A stretch of 64,000 nucleotides of DNA from Brachynemurus nebulosus (lineage: Eukaryota; Arthropoda; Insecta; Neuroptera; Myrmeleontidae): the NCBI GenBank assembly GCA_035578155.1, contig JAPWDM010000043.1:2106419-2170418 (forward strand), read 5' to 3'. The notes below the pieces were generated by a model, which saw only the letters and a list, made by a program, of their open reading frames with translations, searched no databases and was not told the DNA's origin. The position numbers and the translations under genes are program-made. Positions 35,696 through 48,643 of the stretch are shown here, one piece after another; the stretch's first letter is position 1, and every line of letters starts with the position of its first letter.

Positions 35696-36140
35696 ATTGA
35701 AATTTAATGGGATTTCATGGTAGCCCCGTGGATACTATTACTCCGAATGCAATGCAATTTATAGAGGATCATCTAGGAACCAGACTGCATAATTTCTGAC
35801 AATTTCATAAAAAAGAATTGAATAGTTCAGAAGTTATGCCACTTGGTGCAATTTAGTATATTAATGGAATGACATGGTAGCGGCGTAGTTACCGTTACTC
35901 CGATTTCTATTAAATTCATAGGTGACCATTTAGGTACTAAACTGCATAATTTCTGAAAATTTCATTAAAAACAATCGAATAATTTAGAGGTTATACCACT
36001 TGGTGGAAACTGGCGACACACAGACGGACGACCACAATGAAGTGGATATACAAGCAAGAAATATATAAATATTTATTGGATTTTAATGGTAGCGTCGTGG
36101 CTACCATTACTCCGATTGCGATGAAATTCGTAGGGGACCG
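35696..36140. repeat. Degenerate tandem units of about 165-210 bp
   Basis: ATGGTAGCNNCGTGGNTACNATTACTCCGA-like starts occur near 35716, 35876 and 36091, each followed by AAATTCATAG and, in the first two, CTGCATAATTTCTGA. The middle unit is followed by ACACACAGACGGACGACC, an ending often seen at insect retroelement or satellite junctions. Confidence 0.6.
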
Positions 36141-37489
36141 AAATCAAAATTATTCAGGAATGTGTGAAACGTAAATGCACGTGAAAATTTTCATTTTAGG
36201 GAGAAAAAATTTTTATACTATCGCTACTTTAGTAGCTTGAGAAGCAAAATAGATAGAATTTACTTACTTGACAGAAATTGTTAGTGATTTCGATTTTATA
36301 ACAATACGTATTCAGAGATTCTTCAAATCTTCTGTGCAACCATGACAATAGTCCAAAAAAATGCACACACCCACCTAAAAATAGACTTTAGTTGCAATAA
36401 TTTGCTCTAAAAAATGTTAACTATTTAAAAATAACCTTATTTTCACATTGTTTCACAACCTTCACATTGACAGAACTAAATGAAGACTTCTATTAAATTT
36501 TGTAGTGTTAGTAATACCATGGTGTTTTTTAGCATTTTATCATCGTCGAAGATTTTTTTGTTGACGTGAAGTAAATACTATACGTAAAAAAATACTGAAT
36601 GAAATAATAAAAGTTAAAGATATATTTTATACATACCGTAGTTAAATACTACAACCATGTAAATACTTACTTTTGGTCGAATGAAACTTTCGCTTTTATA
36701 AATATACATTCATACCGTCATCCAAATAACCTAATTTCCAAAAATCAGTTTGACAAATGCTCTGTTTACTGTTTATCGTATATTGTATTGCATGTATTGT
36801 CGAAACCAGAGTCATCTGTTTTATTTAAGTACTACATTTAAATTTTTTAAAATTGAATTATTATTTTAATTTTTTTTTAAATTTAATTAGGTATATAAAT
36901 AATACATAAAATTTAAATTTTTTAGAAAAAATTTTAATTTTTTTAATGTAACATATAAATAACATTTTGAGATTACTATATTGCAAAAATTTATAATGAG
37001 AATAATTGACAATTTTTATTAATAGAAATATTTTTGAAATCAAAACAAAAGCAAATAATTTAATAATATTCATTTGACAAAAAGCTACTATGTCTATATG
37101 TATATAAGGACACCTTTATACTGTGAAAAATATGTAAAATAGTTTTTTGCTCGAACAAAAATTATAGTCTAACTGATCAAATTCTATAATTTATTAATTC
37201 TCTAATCATTATTACACATAAATTTTTTGTATTTTATAATCAATTTAGTCAAAGATATTTAATATGTATTTAAGAGTATAATCATATGGTTGTAAACAAG
37301 GTATATAATTTTAAGTGTGTAAGACAAAGACAAAAAATCTTTAAGCCCAAATTTTGAAAATTATTTTTAATTTTTCTGGAGAATGAGCCAACATACAAAG
37401 GTAGCTTACAGGAGCTTTATTATGTCATTTTTAATGTACTTTCGATTCATCAAAAAAAATCTTTCGAATTATAATGTCTTTAGCACTTA
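36141..37489. other. AT-rich spacer
   Basis: No gene or element is supported. The 70-codon frame at 36861-37073 is low-complexity AT sequence. Confidence 0.5.
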
Positions 37490-37861
<372 letters not shown>

Positions 37862-38762
37862 AAATGAAATTATTCATATATTAGAAATAATATAATTCGA
37901 ACGGTTCCAACTATCCGTTTCTATGCGAACAATAAATTGCGAATACGTTTTATTAAACGTATACGTTTTTTTTTCCAGAAACTACTTTCGTAAAAAAGCG
38001 TTCGTAAATTGAGAATTGCGTATACGTTTTATTTGCGAATGATTTCAGGAAACGGGCTCCTGATATATTTTTTTAAGAATTCAATCAACCGGCATGTATG
38101 CGCTAATACGACCGGTTGACCGGCCCGGTTACAACCGGAATGTATGCGGCCGGCCATATTATTATTATTGATTAGTATGTACGGCATTATGTACAATATG
38201 TACGATATGTACCGTATGTACATACATGCGTATATGTATGGCTAAGCTAGAAAAAACATTACGAACATAACGTTTTTTCTTTTTTGTTTTCTTCATGTTT
38301 TCTTGTTTTGAGTTGCAAACGCCAGTACTATAGCTAAACACGCTTCTTCCATAATAATAACAATTCCAAAATTTTAATTTAAAAATTCCGAAAAATTAAA
38401 CTTGACAATTTGTTTTAAAATACTGAAGAAAATAATGAGAGTGTACGGTATCATAAAAATACTGAAGTAATAAAAATAGTGATTCATTATTTTTATCAGT
38501 AAATACTGACAGTATTACTGATCGTGTACAGGCAGCGTTAGATTAGTTTATAAATAATGAACGTTTGTTCCCAACGGATCGACGTTGTTTACCTGCAAAT
38601 ATAGAAGGAATGTGGATGATTAGCTATATTTCATTTGGTTTTGTAAGCAATCACTTAGTGTTTTATGAAGTCAGGGAATCACGCTATATGCTTCTGAATA
38701 TTTAACATAAATAAAAATAAACTTTTAGGGAAAAATATCTTTTTGCAATTCTAAGACTAAAT
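37862..38762. other. Spacer with short palindromic phrases
   Basis: GCGTATACGTTTTA-type phrases recur at 37935-38035, and GACCGGTTGACCGGCCCGG near 38110. No gene. Confidence 0.45.
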
Positions 38763-39130
38763 AAAGTAGTCAAGTGCGTGTTAGACACGTACCAAGGCAG
38801 GATTTCGTAGTACAGTAGCAAGATTTTGAGATAAAATATTTTTTGCATTTACTTAAAACGTTGACGGTCATGAGCACCGCACAGTATCAAGTTAAACTGA
38901 CTAACTGTGATACAACGCTGTACCATGTCTATAATACCTAAGTGTACTAATTGGGAGTTCCGTCATAGTGGGTTATGATCATCTACGCGTTAGTCAGTTT
39001 AACTTGATGCTGTGCGGTGTTCATGACCATAAACGTTTTAAGTAAATGCAAAAATATTTTATCTCGAATTCTTGCTACTATACTACGAAATCTTACCTTG
39101 GTGCGTGTCTAACACGCACTTGACTACTTT
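38763..39130. mobile_element. Palindromic MITE with hairpin tips
   Basis: AAAGTAGTCAAGTGCGTGTT at the left is inverted at the right; arms of about 170 bp match closely. Each tip is itself nearly palindromic (GTGCGTGT-TAG-ACACGTAC on the left). No clear target duplication. Confidence 0.8.
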
Positions 39131-40159
39131 TTTAAATTCATGTCCGTTACAATTGTAATTTAAATAATTATTGTTGTTTATTTCCAAATTTGTAGATAAA
39201 AAAATTATTATTTTGATTAAAAAAGACTTTAATTAAGAAGAAAAAAAGTCCGCTAACAACTAAAACTTATTTTTTATAATTTTACAACAAAATTTGAATT
39301 ACTTAATAATAATATGCTTATATGTATGTAGCAGTTACAGAAATTTGAAAAGCTTAAATGCGCATGTCTCTGACCAACAGTCATATGAATTGCATTTGAT
39401 TTAACATGAAATGTCAAAATAAAATATGAACTGACTAGGCAGAATATTGTGTAAAATCTTCAAGTTACATAAAATGCCGGCATAATATGAATTGCCTCGG
39501 TATTTCGTGAAATAACGTATTTTACTATATGACTATGACATATACAAATATAAATGTAGGTTTAATTCCGATTGTCCTCGAATAAACACATTTTGTAAAA
39601 AGATATATTATCGTTACTAAAATAATAACAATAAAAATGAATTCAATTTATTTTAAAATTATCAATAATTGTCAAATTTTTTAATGATATACTCGTAATA
39701 TTTATTCTAAAGACTTTTCAAAAAAGTACTTAATTAATTAAATTAATTTACTATTCATATTTTTTCACTTCCTGATTTTTAACATGACCGTACGTACAAC
39801 AAGATCAACATAAAAGAATAAACTTAGATATATTAAAAAATTTGGAATTTATACAACTGAACGTACTTTAAAACAAATCAAAAAAATAAAAAATAAAGAT
39901 TTGATATAATGAAAAAAAAAAATGTGCACGTAGGTGGACAAAATAACGTGTCAGGACTTTATTACTTCTTTATTTATTCGTACATCTACATCAAGAAAAT
40001 CTTCCAATTACGATAAACTCATTAGAAATAACTTTTGTGATATAATAAATACGTTGTCTTTGTAATTTTGTGTTTATAAAAATCGTAGTTAATATTTTTT
40101 AAACCTTTATTTATTTCTAATTTTTATTATATACATAATTAACTTTAATAAAAACAAGT
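39131..40159. other. AT-rich spacer
   Basis: No gene or repeat is supported. Confidence 0.5.
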
Positions 40160-40435
40160 CGTCAAGTGCAAGTTGTACTTGCGCTAACAGTGTTCCGTAC
40201 AATCAGTTGTTTCTAGGAACTTTTTATAACGGGATATGAAGGTGGATAAAATATTTTTCCTAATAAATAAATTTTATTCCTAAAGTATAACCTATTTTTT
40301 GATTTCAGAACGATCGTGTTCGTATGTGTCACATCGTGAACGTATGTGTCCGGGCTGTTATATTTTAAGAAGTTTTAGTTATGACCACTGATTGTGAGGA
40401 ACATTACTTAGTGCGTGTCAAACACGCACTTGACG
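40160..40435. mobile_element. Relative of the 38763 MITE
   Basis: Left tip CGTCAAGTGCAAGTTGTACT, right tip AGTGCGTGTCAAACACGCAC followed by TTGACG. The shared GTCAAGTGCGTGT tip and hairpin mark it as the same family; the interior differs. Confidence 0.6.
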
Positions 40436-40569
40436 AATTTTTTTATTAAATTTAATTATTGTTATATATTTTTATAGTGTTTTGAATTTAGTTTCTTAAT
40501 TAGTATTTCATATTTAGCTCATTGATTATTATTTAGTTCCTTTTTTAAACAAAAAATTAAGAAAATAAA

Positions 40570-42120
40570 ATGGGTGGAACTCGTTGTTCAGTTAAAAATT
40601 GTAATAATAAATCCTGGGAAAAGCCAAATTTGAGTTTTTTCAAATTTCCATTGGATCCAGAGAGGTTTATTTTATAGGATCCAGAGGAAACTTATTTTTT
40701 CTGTTTATAAAAACTATATGCTCTTTTACGTCTATATTTTAATAAATTTTTCATTAATTTAAGATAACGACAATGGATTGTTGCTATCGGGTGGGAAGAT
40801 CTTTTAAACAAAGATTTAAAATCAATAAAATCTTACCACCGTGTGTTTAGAACATTTTAAGTCTACCGATTTCGGTATTAACATATGTTTTCAGGTAAAG
40901 ATTTTTGGGTTTTTTATGACTGTAATTGTTTCCATAATTTGCTATATTTTATTTTTAAAATGTTTTATTTCCAAAATAACTTGATTAGCCAAAAGATTTT
41001 GAAGTAAGAGACCTGTCTTTTTTGCGCAGGTGGAGTGGGTAAAATAAATCAACCCACTGGCTTATGGTTCATAAGACACATGTATTTGACAGATGTCGAC
41101 CTTACCATCAAAATGACTTAAACAGACCCATTTTGAAATGCGTTTCTGCGCATCTCTCAGTTCATTGTCTTTCGGGTATATAAGGAATATAATAATAATT
41201 AGAATAATAACGATTCCAAAAAACCCACAATTTCGTCATAAAAAGGAACATATGTTTTGCAGCAACGAATTTTGGGTCTATTTATGATTATAAATTGGTA
41301 ATTTTATGACTTTTTTCATCAAATTTGAATTATTTTCCAAAAATATAGAATTATTTTATTAAGTGACGTCACATTAAATCAAGACTGTCTTGAGAACTTC
41401 TTTGGAATGGTTCGCCAGCAAGGTGACAACTGTTTGGAACCTACTCCAATACAGTTTACGAGAGCGTTCCAAAAAATATTTATTCACCAAATTTTTGAAC
41501 ATTCTAAAGAAGCTAATTGTGCTTAAGATTTAGATGAATTTTTATCGAAATCTAATGATGCCCTGTCAATGCAGTCTTGGTTTGACAAAAAAACAGTAAT
41601 AATGCCAGTTCCCCAAACAATTGAAATTGATAAGGCCGATTATAATTTCGATTTGCCAGCTAAGAATGGGCTAGCTTATGTTAGTGGCTACCTTTTTTCT
41701 AAATGTCTTGATCGTCATGAGTGCGATATATTAAAAAAAAATTAGAGAACAAACGAAGGCGCAAGGCATTAAAATAGAAAGTACGTTCATTCATTTTAAA
41801 GCTTTCGATACGAACCACAGTAAAATATTTGGTGGTTTAACAGTGCCCCCATCGACATTTACAAGTTATATTGAGGAATTGGAGAAAATATTGATTTTAA
41901 ATTTAAAAAAAAAAATATCCTGGGGAATGTGGATAATGAAATTTTAAAGCAAATAAATTTAGTAAACTTTAATTCAATTTGCCCATGTTTCCCTGTAGAG
42001 TATTTTAAAAAACTGTTCACAAGAATGCATATTTACTTTGCAATTAAATATATAAATAGAAATTTAAAAAAAAAAAATAGGAGAAAACGTCGAAAAACAA
42101 TTTCTGTTTGCAATTTATAA
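40570..42120 (+). pseudogene. THAP/P-element-like transposase remnant 3
   Basis: Exon 1 (40570-40664) encodes MGGTRCSVKNCNNKSW and FFKFPLDPE, the start of a THAP zinc-binding domain (C-x4-C, then FPxDPER), and ends at a GTTTAT donor. Exon 2 (40764-40894) gives RQWIVAIGWEDLL and, one frame over, VCLEHFKSTDFG, the THAP C-x2-H half, then a GTAAAG donor. A TAA sits at its start (40765) and one base shift lies near 40835. From 41380: QDCLENFFGMVRQQ, IQFTRAFQKIF, AYVSGYLFSKCL, then FGGLTVPPSTFTSYIEELEK, and finally 41929-42117 with FPVEYFKKLFTRMHIYFAIK. Stops (41524, about 41741) and shifts disable it. The catalytic middle between THAP and QDCLENFF is missing. Confidence 0.8.
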
Positions 42121-42640
42121 ATCATATATAACTATGTATATAAAAACAAAAATGATTGTGTTAAATCTATTAAAAAAATTATATATTTAAAAAGAATATG
42201 TCAATAATTATAATTGATACCAATACAAAATAATTATAAGTATATGTATAAAATTGTAAATACATGAAAATTCACAAAAATAAATAGTTTTTTCATAATA
42301 CGAGCCAGGTTTTCATTTACAAGATACCATCAATGTTATAAGAATAATAATATACACTTGTTATTTAAATATTAATAGTACAATTTTTTATTTTTATTTT
42401 TAGACATTGACAACCCTAATTTAAAAATTACAAGTACTTTTTAAATAGATACGCATATAATATATATTTACAATCTGTGTATTGGAGGAATTTTATGATC
42501 TAGTTGCATTACTGTTACGACTTTCCTATACTGTGCTACTAGTAAGATTTAAGTTAAGAATACTCCTTGTTAAGATGAAGTTTGTGAGGAAAATAAAAGA
42601 CGCACCCGTAATTAGTGAATATTTAAGGCAAAGCCACTTC
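42121..42640. other. AT-rich spacer
   Basis: Nothing supported beyond chance similarity to other AT-rich spacers. Confidence 0.4.
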
Positions 42641-45600
42641 ACATAACACCTCGTGGAATTTCACATATGTTATAGCAAATTATATATATTTTATTAAGGA
42701 ATCGGTCTGTCTGGCATATTTTTTTTAATTTATATCTGACAGTCATTTTAGGCAAACTGAAGCGGTTTTGGCTTCCTGCATATGTTTAAGATGTGAGCTT
42801 CGCGCGTAAATTTTGAACTATTAATGTATTATTGTGTAGATCGTTGATTTGTCCCTGATAAAATACAATTAATTATTGAATTTCTAGTCCAAAGGTCGTT
42901 TAATGGGTTCGTAAGAATATAAAACACTTTTAATTTAAACGAAATTATTTATTAAAATATAATAGAAAATTGCGTTATAAAATTTTGTATATAAAAATCT
43001 TTATATGATTTAGTTGCTTGATAAAATATTAGATGCTATTTTAGTTGTTTACAAAATTTTGTTTCTTTTTATTTTTAATTTAAATACATTTATAATAATT
43101 CATATAAAGTTTATTAATTTCATAATATTTTTTAATTTGTTACTTTATAATTTTTGTTATTATTAATATTATTTTAATTTTGTATTTACACCGTTCTCTT
43201 AAAATAAGCAAACCTAAAATAAGGAAATATTGTAAACAAACACACACACATTCAAACATGTTTATATTAAAAAGTAATAAAAATATTGTCAAAAAAATAA
43301 AAAATAATAGTATAAATGGTGTGACAAATAATAAAGTGTTCATGAACTTTTTAATCATTTATTCAGAAAAATTAAAAATTTTGCAATTTGTACATTTACT
43401 TATGAGTTTGAAATGAAATGTTTAAAACGTCCAAAACCCTACAATTGTCTATAATTCTATATAATTATGCATATATAAACATATCCATGATTTGATTATT
43501 TAATAGTATCACTGTATCAGGTAGTAGGCATACATGCATATAATGCTTGTGAATGTGTTGTTGGGACCGTTGGGACATTATGAAGTGGTGATAAATTAAA
43601 ATTTAATAGCTTCTTTGACATTCACTCCACAATATGTATCTGTACGTATTTACTTTTTGTTCAGTACTTAAACATTAGCAAAGATTATTCTTAAAATGGT
43701 CTCATTCGGAACATACAAACGTATTTTCTTATTAATAATAATAATTGTTATCAATTTATTATATGTATTTATTGTGTACAGTTGTTATTTTAAATAGAAA
43801 AAGTTAATTATTTAATGTATGTAGTTAAGTTATGTACTTATTTTATATAAGTATATAACTAAATAAACTGTATTTTTAATATGACAGGGGTTATTAAGAA
43901 AAGAAAACATTTAACGTGAGAAAATAAACTAGAAATATTTGGAGAACTGGGCATCGCAGCATGTCTTAGCTTTTGGTTACGGTGTATCAGTGACCTAGTA
44001 AATATATGTATATGCATATACATAGACATTTAGTTCATCCTGTATGTTACGCTTAAAATAGGGAAAGTGACTTGTTTACTATTCCCTATTTTGAGCGGAA
44101 TCTGTATTATATTTTATTATTCAATAAACATAATAGCGATGACATCTTTATTGTTTCAAATTCACACAAAGAGTGTCAATATCTAACCGATCCCATCCTA
44201 TCAAACCCTAAGCTTCACTTTCTTAAGTCTCCATTTATGGTTACTAACAGTGCTCGTCGCTCTGATTGGCTAAAACCGTACCTATCTCAATCATGATAAT
44301 TATCCTTATAAACGCAACTGAACAAAACGATGGTGGCGCGGTAAGTCCAAATAAGGACTACAAGTTCAAACCATAGAGCACTAGAGAGAAAATACATATT
44401 TCTATACTACTGGAACCTGTGTAACCACTTGAGATAGAAAATATATTGTATACGTGCACGGTGTTTACTTTGTATTTGTGCGGTAAACTCTGTTAGTGTG
44501 AGTGGTGATAGCTGTCACGTGACCTTTGGTTGGCATACATGTGTGTGATGTGTGTGATACCACAACGCTACTTGTGCCGGTTCAACAATCAAATTTATTG
44601 TTGTTTGACTGACTTACACTGAGCGACGGGTACTGAGCAACTGACACTAAGCAGCCTAAGATGCACATACTTACACATAAGTGATTGCAGAAAAGACAGT
44701 TATATTCGTTCTATTTGTTCTGTGGTTCAAACACTAGTGGTTTGAAACTAAAATATTTGGAAAAGCTTATGAAATTTAATAACAGGTGTCGACACTATTC
44801 ACGCGCTCTAATACAAATGCATAAGGCCATATCGCCACAAAACTTACCTCACATAACACACCAATGATTTTTTTCCAGTTTGAAAATGTCTTTTTAAATG
44901 TTCTATAAATTGTTGACAAAAATGACCTCTTGGTATTTTGCCGTTCATGTATCCGTTTTCAATTACTGTTCTTACCATAAAACCGGTTTAAGTTCTCGTA
45001 TTAACTGCTGAGGTAATTTTATGAAAAACTCTCACCAATAAAAAGGCGAAGACGCTTCACTTCTACAGTATGACCACATAATTTGTTTTTAATTAAATAC
45101 AGAAAAATATTTTTAAAAAAACAACAAACTGAACACTCTGTATCTTGGAAACTAAGCGTTTTCGGACCTGAGTTTATATAAACTTTTTTACATAAAAAAA
45201 CCTCAGCAATCACCCATTAAAATCTTTCGCACTTATTCATTAACACCCTATTCACTTATTCATATATATCGGCTTATGAATAAACCAATGTATTTAAAAT
45301 AATAGACACTGCTGTGCTTAACAATGAAGTCTGACTGGGTAAAACACATTATGTATTTTCCAAAAAAACTCGCTTCGGTGAATAAAGCTGATCTTAGACT
45401 TTACATTAAAATTAGAAAAATTTCTTTGAGAATGGTTAAAACGACTTTTTCATGAAAACTGCTGCTTCGTAGCTTTTGTGACATTAAGTCTGGCACAGTA
45501 AAAAACGGTTTTTATGAGACAGACCTGTATTTATGATTAGAGGAGATCTTACCCCATGTGCACACGAAGAACTTTTTTACCGTGAGATTTTTGTCGCTCC

Positions 45601-46200
45601 TATCTATTCTGCGTGTTAGAAAGAAAACTTTCTTTTAGCTCTCTTTCTAACACGCAGATTAGATAGGAGTGACAAAAATGTCACGGTGACAAAAGTCCTC
45701 CATGGGTGCATAGCCTTAAACTTCATTTTAAAGAAAAGAAAATAGGAGGTGTTTTGTCGTGACCTCAAAGGAAGTGTATTTATTTATAAAAAAAGTCAAC
45801 GCTACAGATTAAAATTTAATTTCATAAACTTACTTATATTATTTTAAAGCCGGGTCAATTGTAATTGATATAAGAGGTCTCAAACTTAATTTTAAAAATA
45901 AAACAAAAAATATACTTTTGAAGATAACCTTGCTTCAAACATCTGTCAATTTCATGTGTGAAAGCTGAATATTTGAGGTTAAGTCTATCATGATTAATAA
46001 CGTTTTTTATTATTTGACAGACCACTTTCAGTACGTAGATAATATCAAAAACTTTTAATTAAAACAAAGAAATTGAGGTTGTTATGTGAGATAAGTTTAC
46101 CTAAAATTTGCACTAATTAAAATAGGTCTGTCAGACATTAATTAAAGACAGACCGATTCCTCAGTAAAATATATACGAGGTGTCGCATTTGAATGTATCC
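42641..46200. repeat. Region bounded by imperfect inverted repeats
   Basis: ACACCTCGT followed by GGAATCGGTCTGTC at 42648-42723 is imperfectly inverted at 46120-46190. A 22-bp stretch from the left part (ACATATGTTATAGCAAATTA) is also inverted at 48830-48850. These look like worn ends of one family, but I cannot show that they bound a single element. Between them lie AT-rich sequence, a hairpin (AAAATAGGGAA inverted near 44060-44095) and the MITE at 45558. No gene is recognisable; frames at 43140-43416, 44072-44296 and 44685-44867 have no known motif. Confidence 0.35.
45558..45712. mobile_element. Compact hairpin MITE
   Basis: A near-perfect stem of about 45 bp (CTCCTATCTATTCTGCGTG onward) folds around AAAACTTTCTTTTAGC, and weaker pairing continues out to TGTGCAC/GGGTGCATA. 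About 155 bp in total. Confidence 0.75.
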
Positions 46201-46423
46201 ATACGATTTACATGTTAATTTTTAACATTGGCATTCCTATAAGGTAAAAGTTATGTCACAAGAGTGCTTTGAACAAACTAATAATACTAATTTAATATTA
46301 TAACTACTGTTACTATAGCTTTAACAACAATAATGCAGTAAAATAAAGAAATGAATGTCGCAATTTTCAAGCAATTCACATTTTTACATAATAAATATTT
46401 GTGTAATCTGCTGTAAATTCAAA

Positions 46424-46765
46424 TACCCCTGTCGCAGCATTTGCATAACATAGCGAATTTCCAAATATTGGGCAATGGCGGATCTCATCTAAGACCTGTA
46501 CCTATTTAAAATAGTTTAGCTTTCTAAGAGTAAAAGAATTTTTAAAATCGGCTGGGTAATTAGTTTTGGTATTTTTGGGGACCCAAGAACCCGAACTAAT
46601 TTTGTGCAGCATAGTTGTATCCATCTAAAATAATTTAGTTCTCTAACAGTGAGAAATTTTTTAGAATCGGTTCGGTAGCTTACTACTGGCGTTTTCGGAT
46701 CTGCAAGATCCCGGTGGACCTCATTAAAAAATCAGCTCGACCGTATATTCTAGGCGAACTTTATG

Positions 46766-46857
<92 letters not shown>

Positions 46858-48443
46858 AACCCGTTGTGTAGCATTCTACGCCGCATTTGCATCCGCAGGA
46901 CAGTTGGGGAACTCAGATAACACAACCTGTACCTATCTAAAATAGTTGTTTACTTCGGTAATAGTAAAAAAATTTTCAAAATCGGTCAGTTATTTTATTT
47001 TTGACACTTTTAGGTCCCACTGACACTATTTGACCTTACATAACGTAATCTATATTTATCTAAAATAGTTTAGCTCTGTAACAGTGAAAAAATTTTCAAA
47101 ATCGGTCAGTTAGTTTATTTTTGACACTTTTGGGTCCTATGGACCCTGGCGAACCTTACATAATGTAATATATATCTATCTAAAATAATTTAGCTCTGTA
47201 ACAATGAAAAAATTTTCAAAATCGGTCGGTTAGTTTATTTTTACCACTTTTGGGTCCCATGGACCCTGACGGACCCTAAATAACGTAATATATATCTATC
47301 TAAAATAGCTTAGCTCCCTAACAGTAAAAAAATTTTCAAAATCGGTCGGTTAGTTTATTTTTGCCACTTTTGGATCCTATGGACCCTGGCAGACCTTACA
47401 TAACGTAATCTATATTTATCTAAAATAATTTAGCTCTGTAACAGTCAAAAAATTTTTAAAATTGATCGTTTAGTTTATTTTTGACAATTATGGGATCAGT
47501 AAACCCTGGCGAAACTCATACAACTCTAGTACTCTAACAGTAAGAAAAGGGTTCTAAGGATCTCATATAACTTATGGCAGTCCGTAAGCTTCTTGCGGAC
47601 ATCATTTAATTAATTAATTCAAATACTTTAACTTACTAACAGTGAAAAAATTTTTAAAATCGATTGGTTAATTAATTTTTGGCCTTTTTAGGTCCCGAAA
47701 ACCTTGACCTCATATAAAATACCTTAAATCAATTTAAAATTATTTAATTTTTTAACATTAATAATTATTAGTGAAAAAATTTTCAAAATCGATTCAAAAT
47801 ATTTTTCCGTGCATACATATGTACATTGTACATATTATGTTGTTTTGTTTCATATTTAATAATATTATATCATAACATAATCTTCAGTTTCTTGTTTATT
47901 TAAAAATTCAATAAAAAAAAAATCTTCAATTACATAAGCTTAGAAAATCTGCTTAGTTTTCAACTTGAGACAGCACTATGCTAATTATAATGCAATAAAT
48001 GAGAAACAAAACTATGTGTATTATAATACATGTGTGTGGATAGATTTCACTTGTTCTCACAAAATTTTTTAAAAAAAAATGAAATAATTTTATATTTCAT
48101 AAAGAACTGAGACTTAAATATGAATTACTTATTAGACTAACAAAGAAAGAAAACTAATACAAAAGTGAAAATTTACATTTTCTCGAAAAATACTTAAAAT
48201 AGAAAGAAAATTATAAGAATATTTTCTTCATAATTTTTTTTTTTTTTTTTTTTTTTTTTGGCTCTTTAATCATGTAAAAATCGAACTGTCTAATGATAGG
48301 ATCGAATGATAAAAAATGGCCAGAAAACTTACTTCTGGGCATCCGATGTGTCTGGCTAAAGAACTTAGCCAAGCTAGATCAAAATCGAGTCTCCATACGA
48401 AATTTCATAAGCATTAAACGTTTCGTTCGAAAGATATCGTGGC

Positions 48444-48520
<77 letters not shown>

Positions 48521-48643
48521 TTTAGTGAATATCATTTTCGTATTCTAGGGACCTCAAAACATATTTCTGTTATGGTCTCCGCCGGAGGTTGCGTCGTGAC
48601 ACCTGCTGTAATAGCTGAATTTCGAGTTTTCGAAATTCGCTAA
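46424..48643 (+). mobile_element. Helentron-like repeat, copy C (complete)
   Basis: Full order of the family: 5' tip TACCCCTGTCGCAGCATTTG, subterminal ATAGCGAATTTCC, first (TA)n at 46768-46853, five 120-bp units (46925-47520), linker with GTACATTGTACATAT, T-rich stretch, module CTTCTGGGCATCCGATGTGT, second (TA)n at 48447-48517, then AATTTTAGTGAATATC and the 3' hairpin GAATTTCGA-GTTT-TCGAAATTC ending GCTAA. No protein is encoded; frames here read through the TA runs. Subterminal inverted repeats, a 3' hairpin, and internal micro- and minisatellites are the known layout of non-autonomous Helentrons (DINE-1-like). The class call is an inference. Confidence 0.75.
46925..47520 (+). repeat. 120-bp array in copy C, five units
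   Basis: Each unit reads TATCTAAAATAGTTTAGCT, AACAGTGAAAAAATTTTC, AAAATCGGTCAGTTAGTT and GGGTCCTATGGACCCTGGC in order, repeating every 120 bp or so. Confidence 0.85.

Noticed and set aside
43140..43416. Antisense pair of frames
   Set aside because: Low-complexity and mutually overlapping; no motif.
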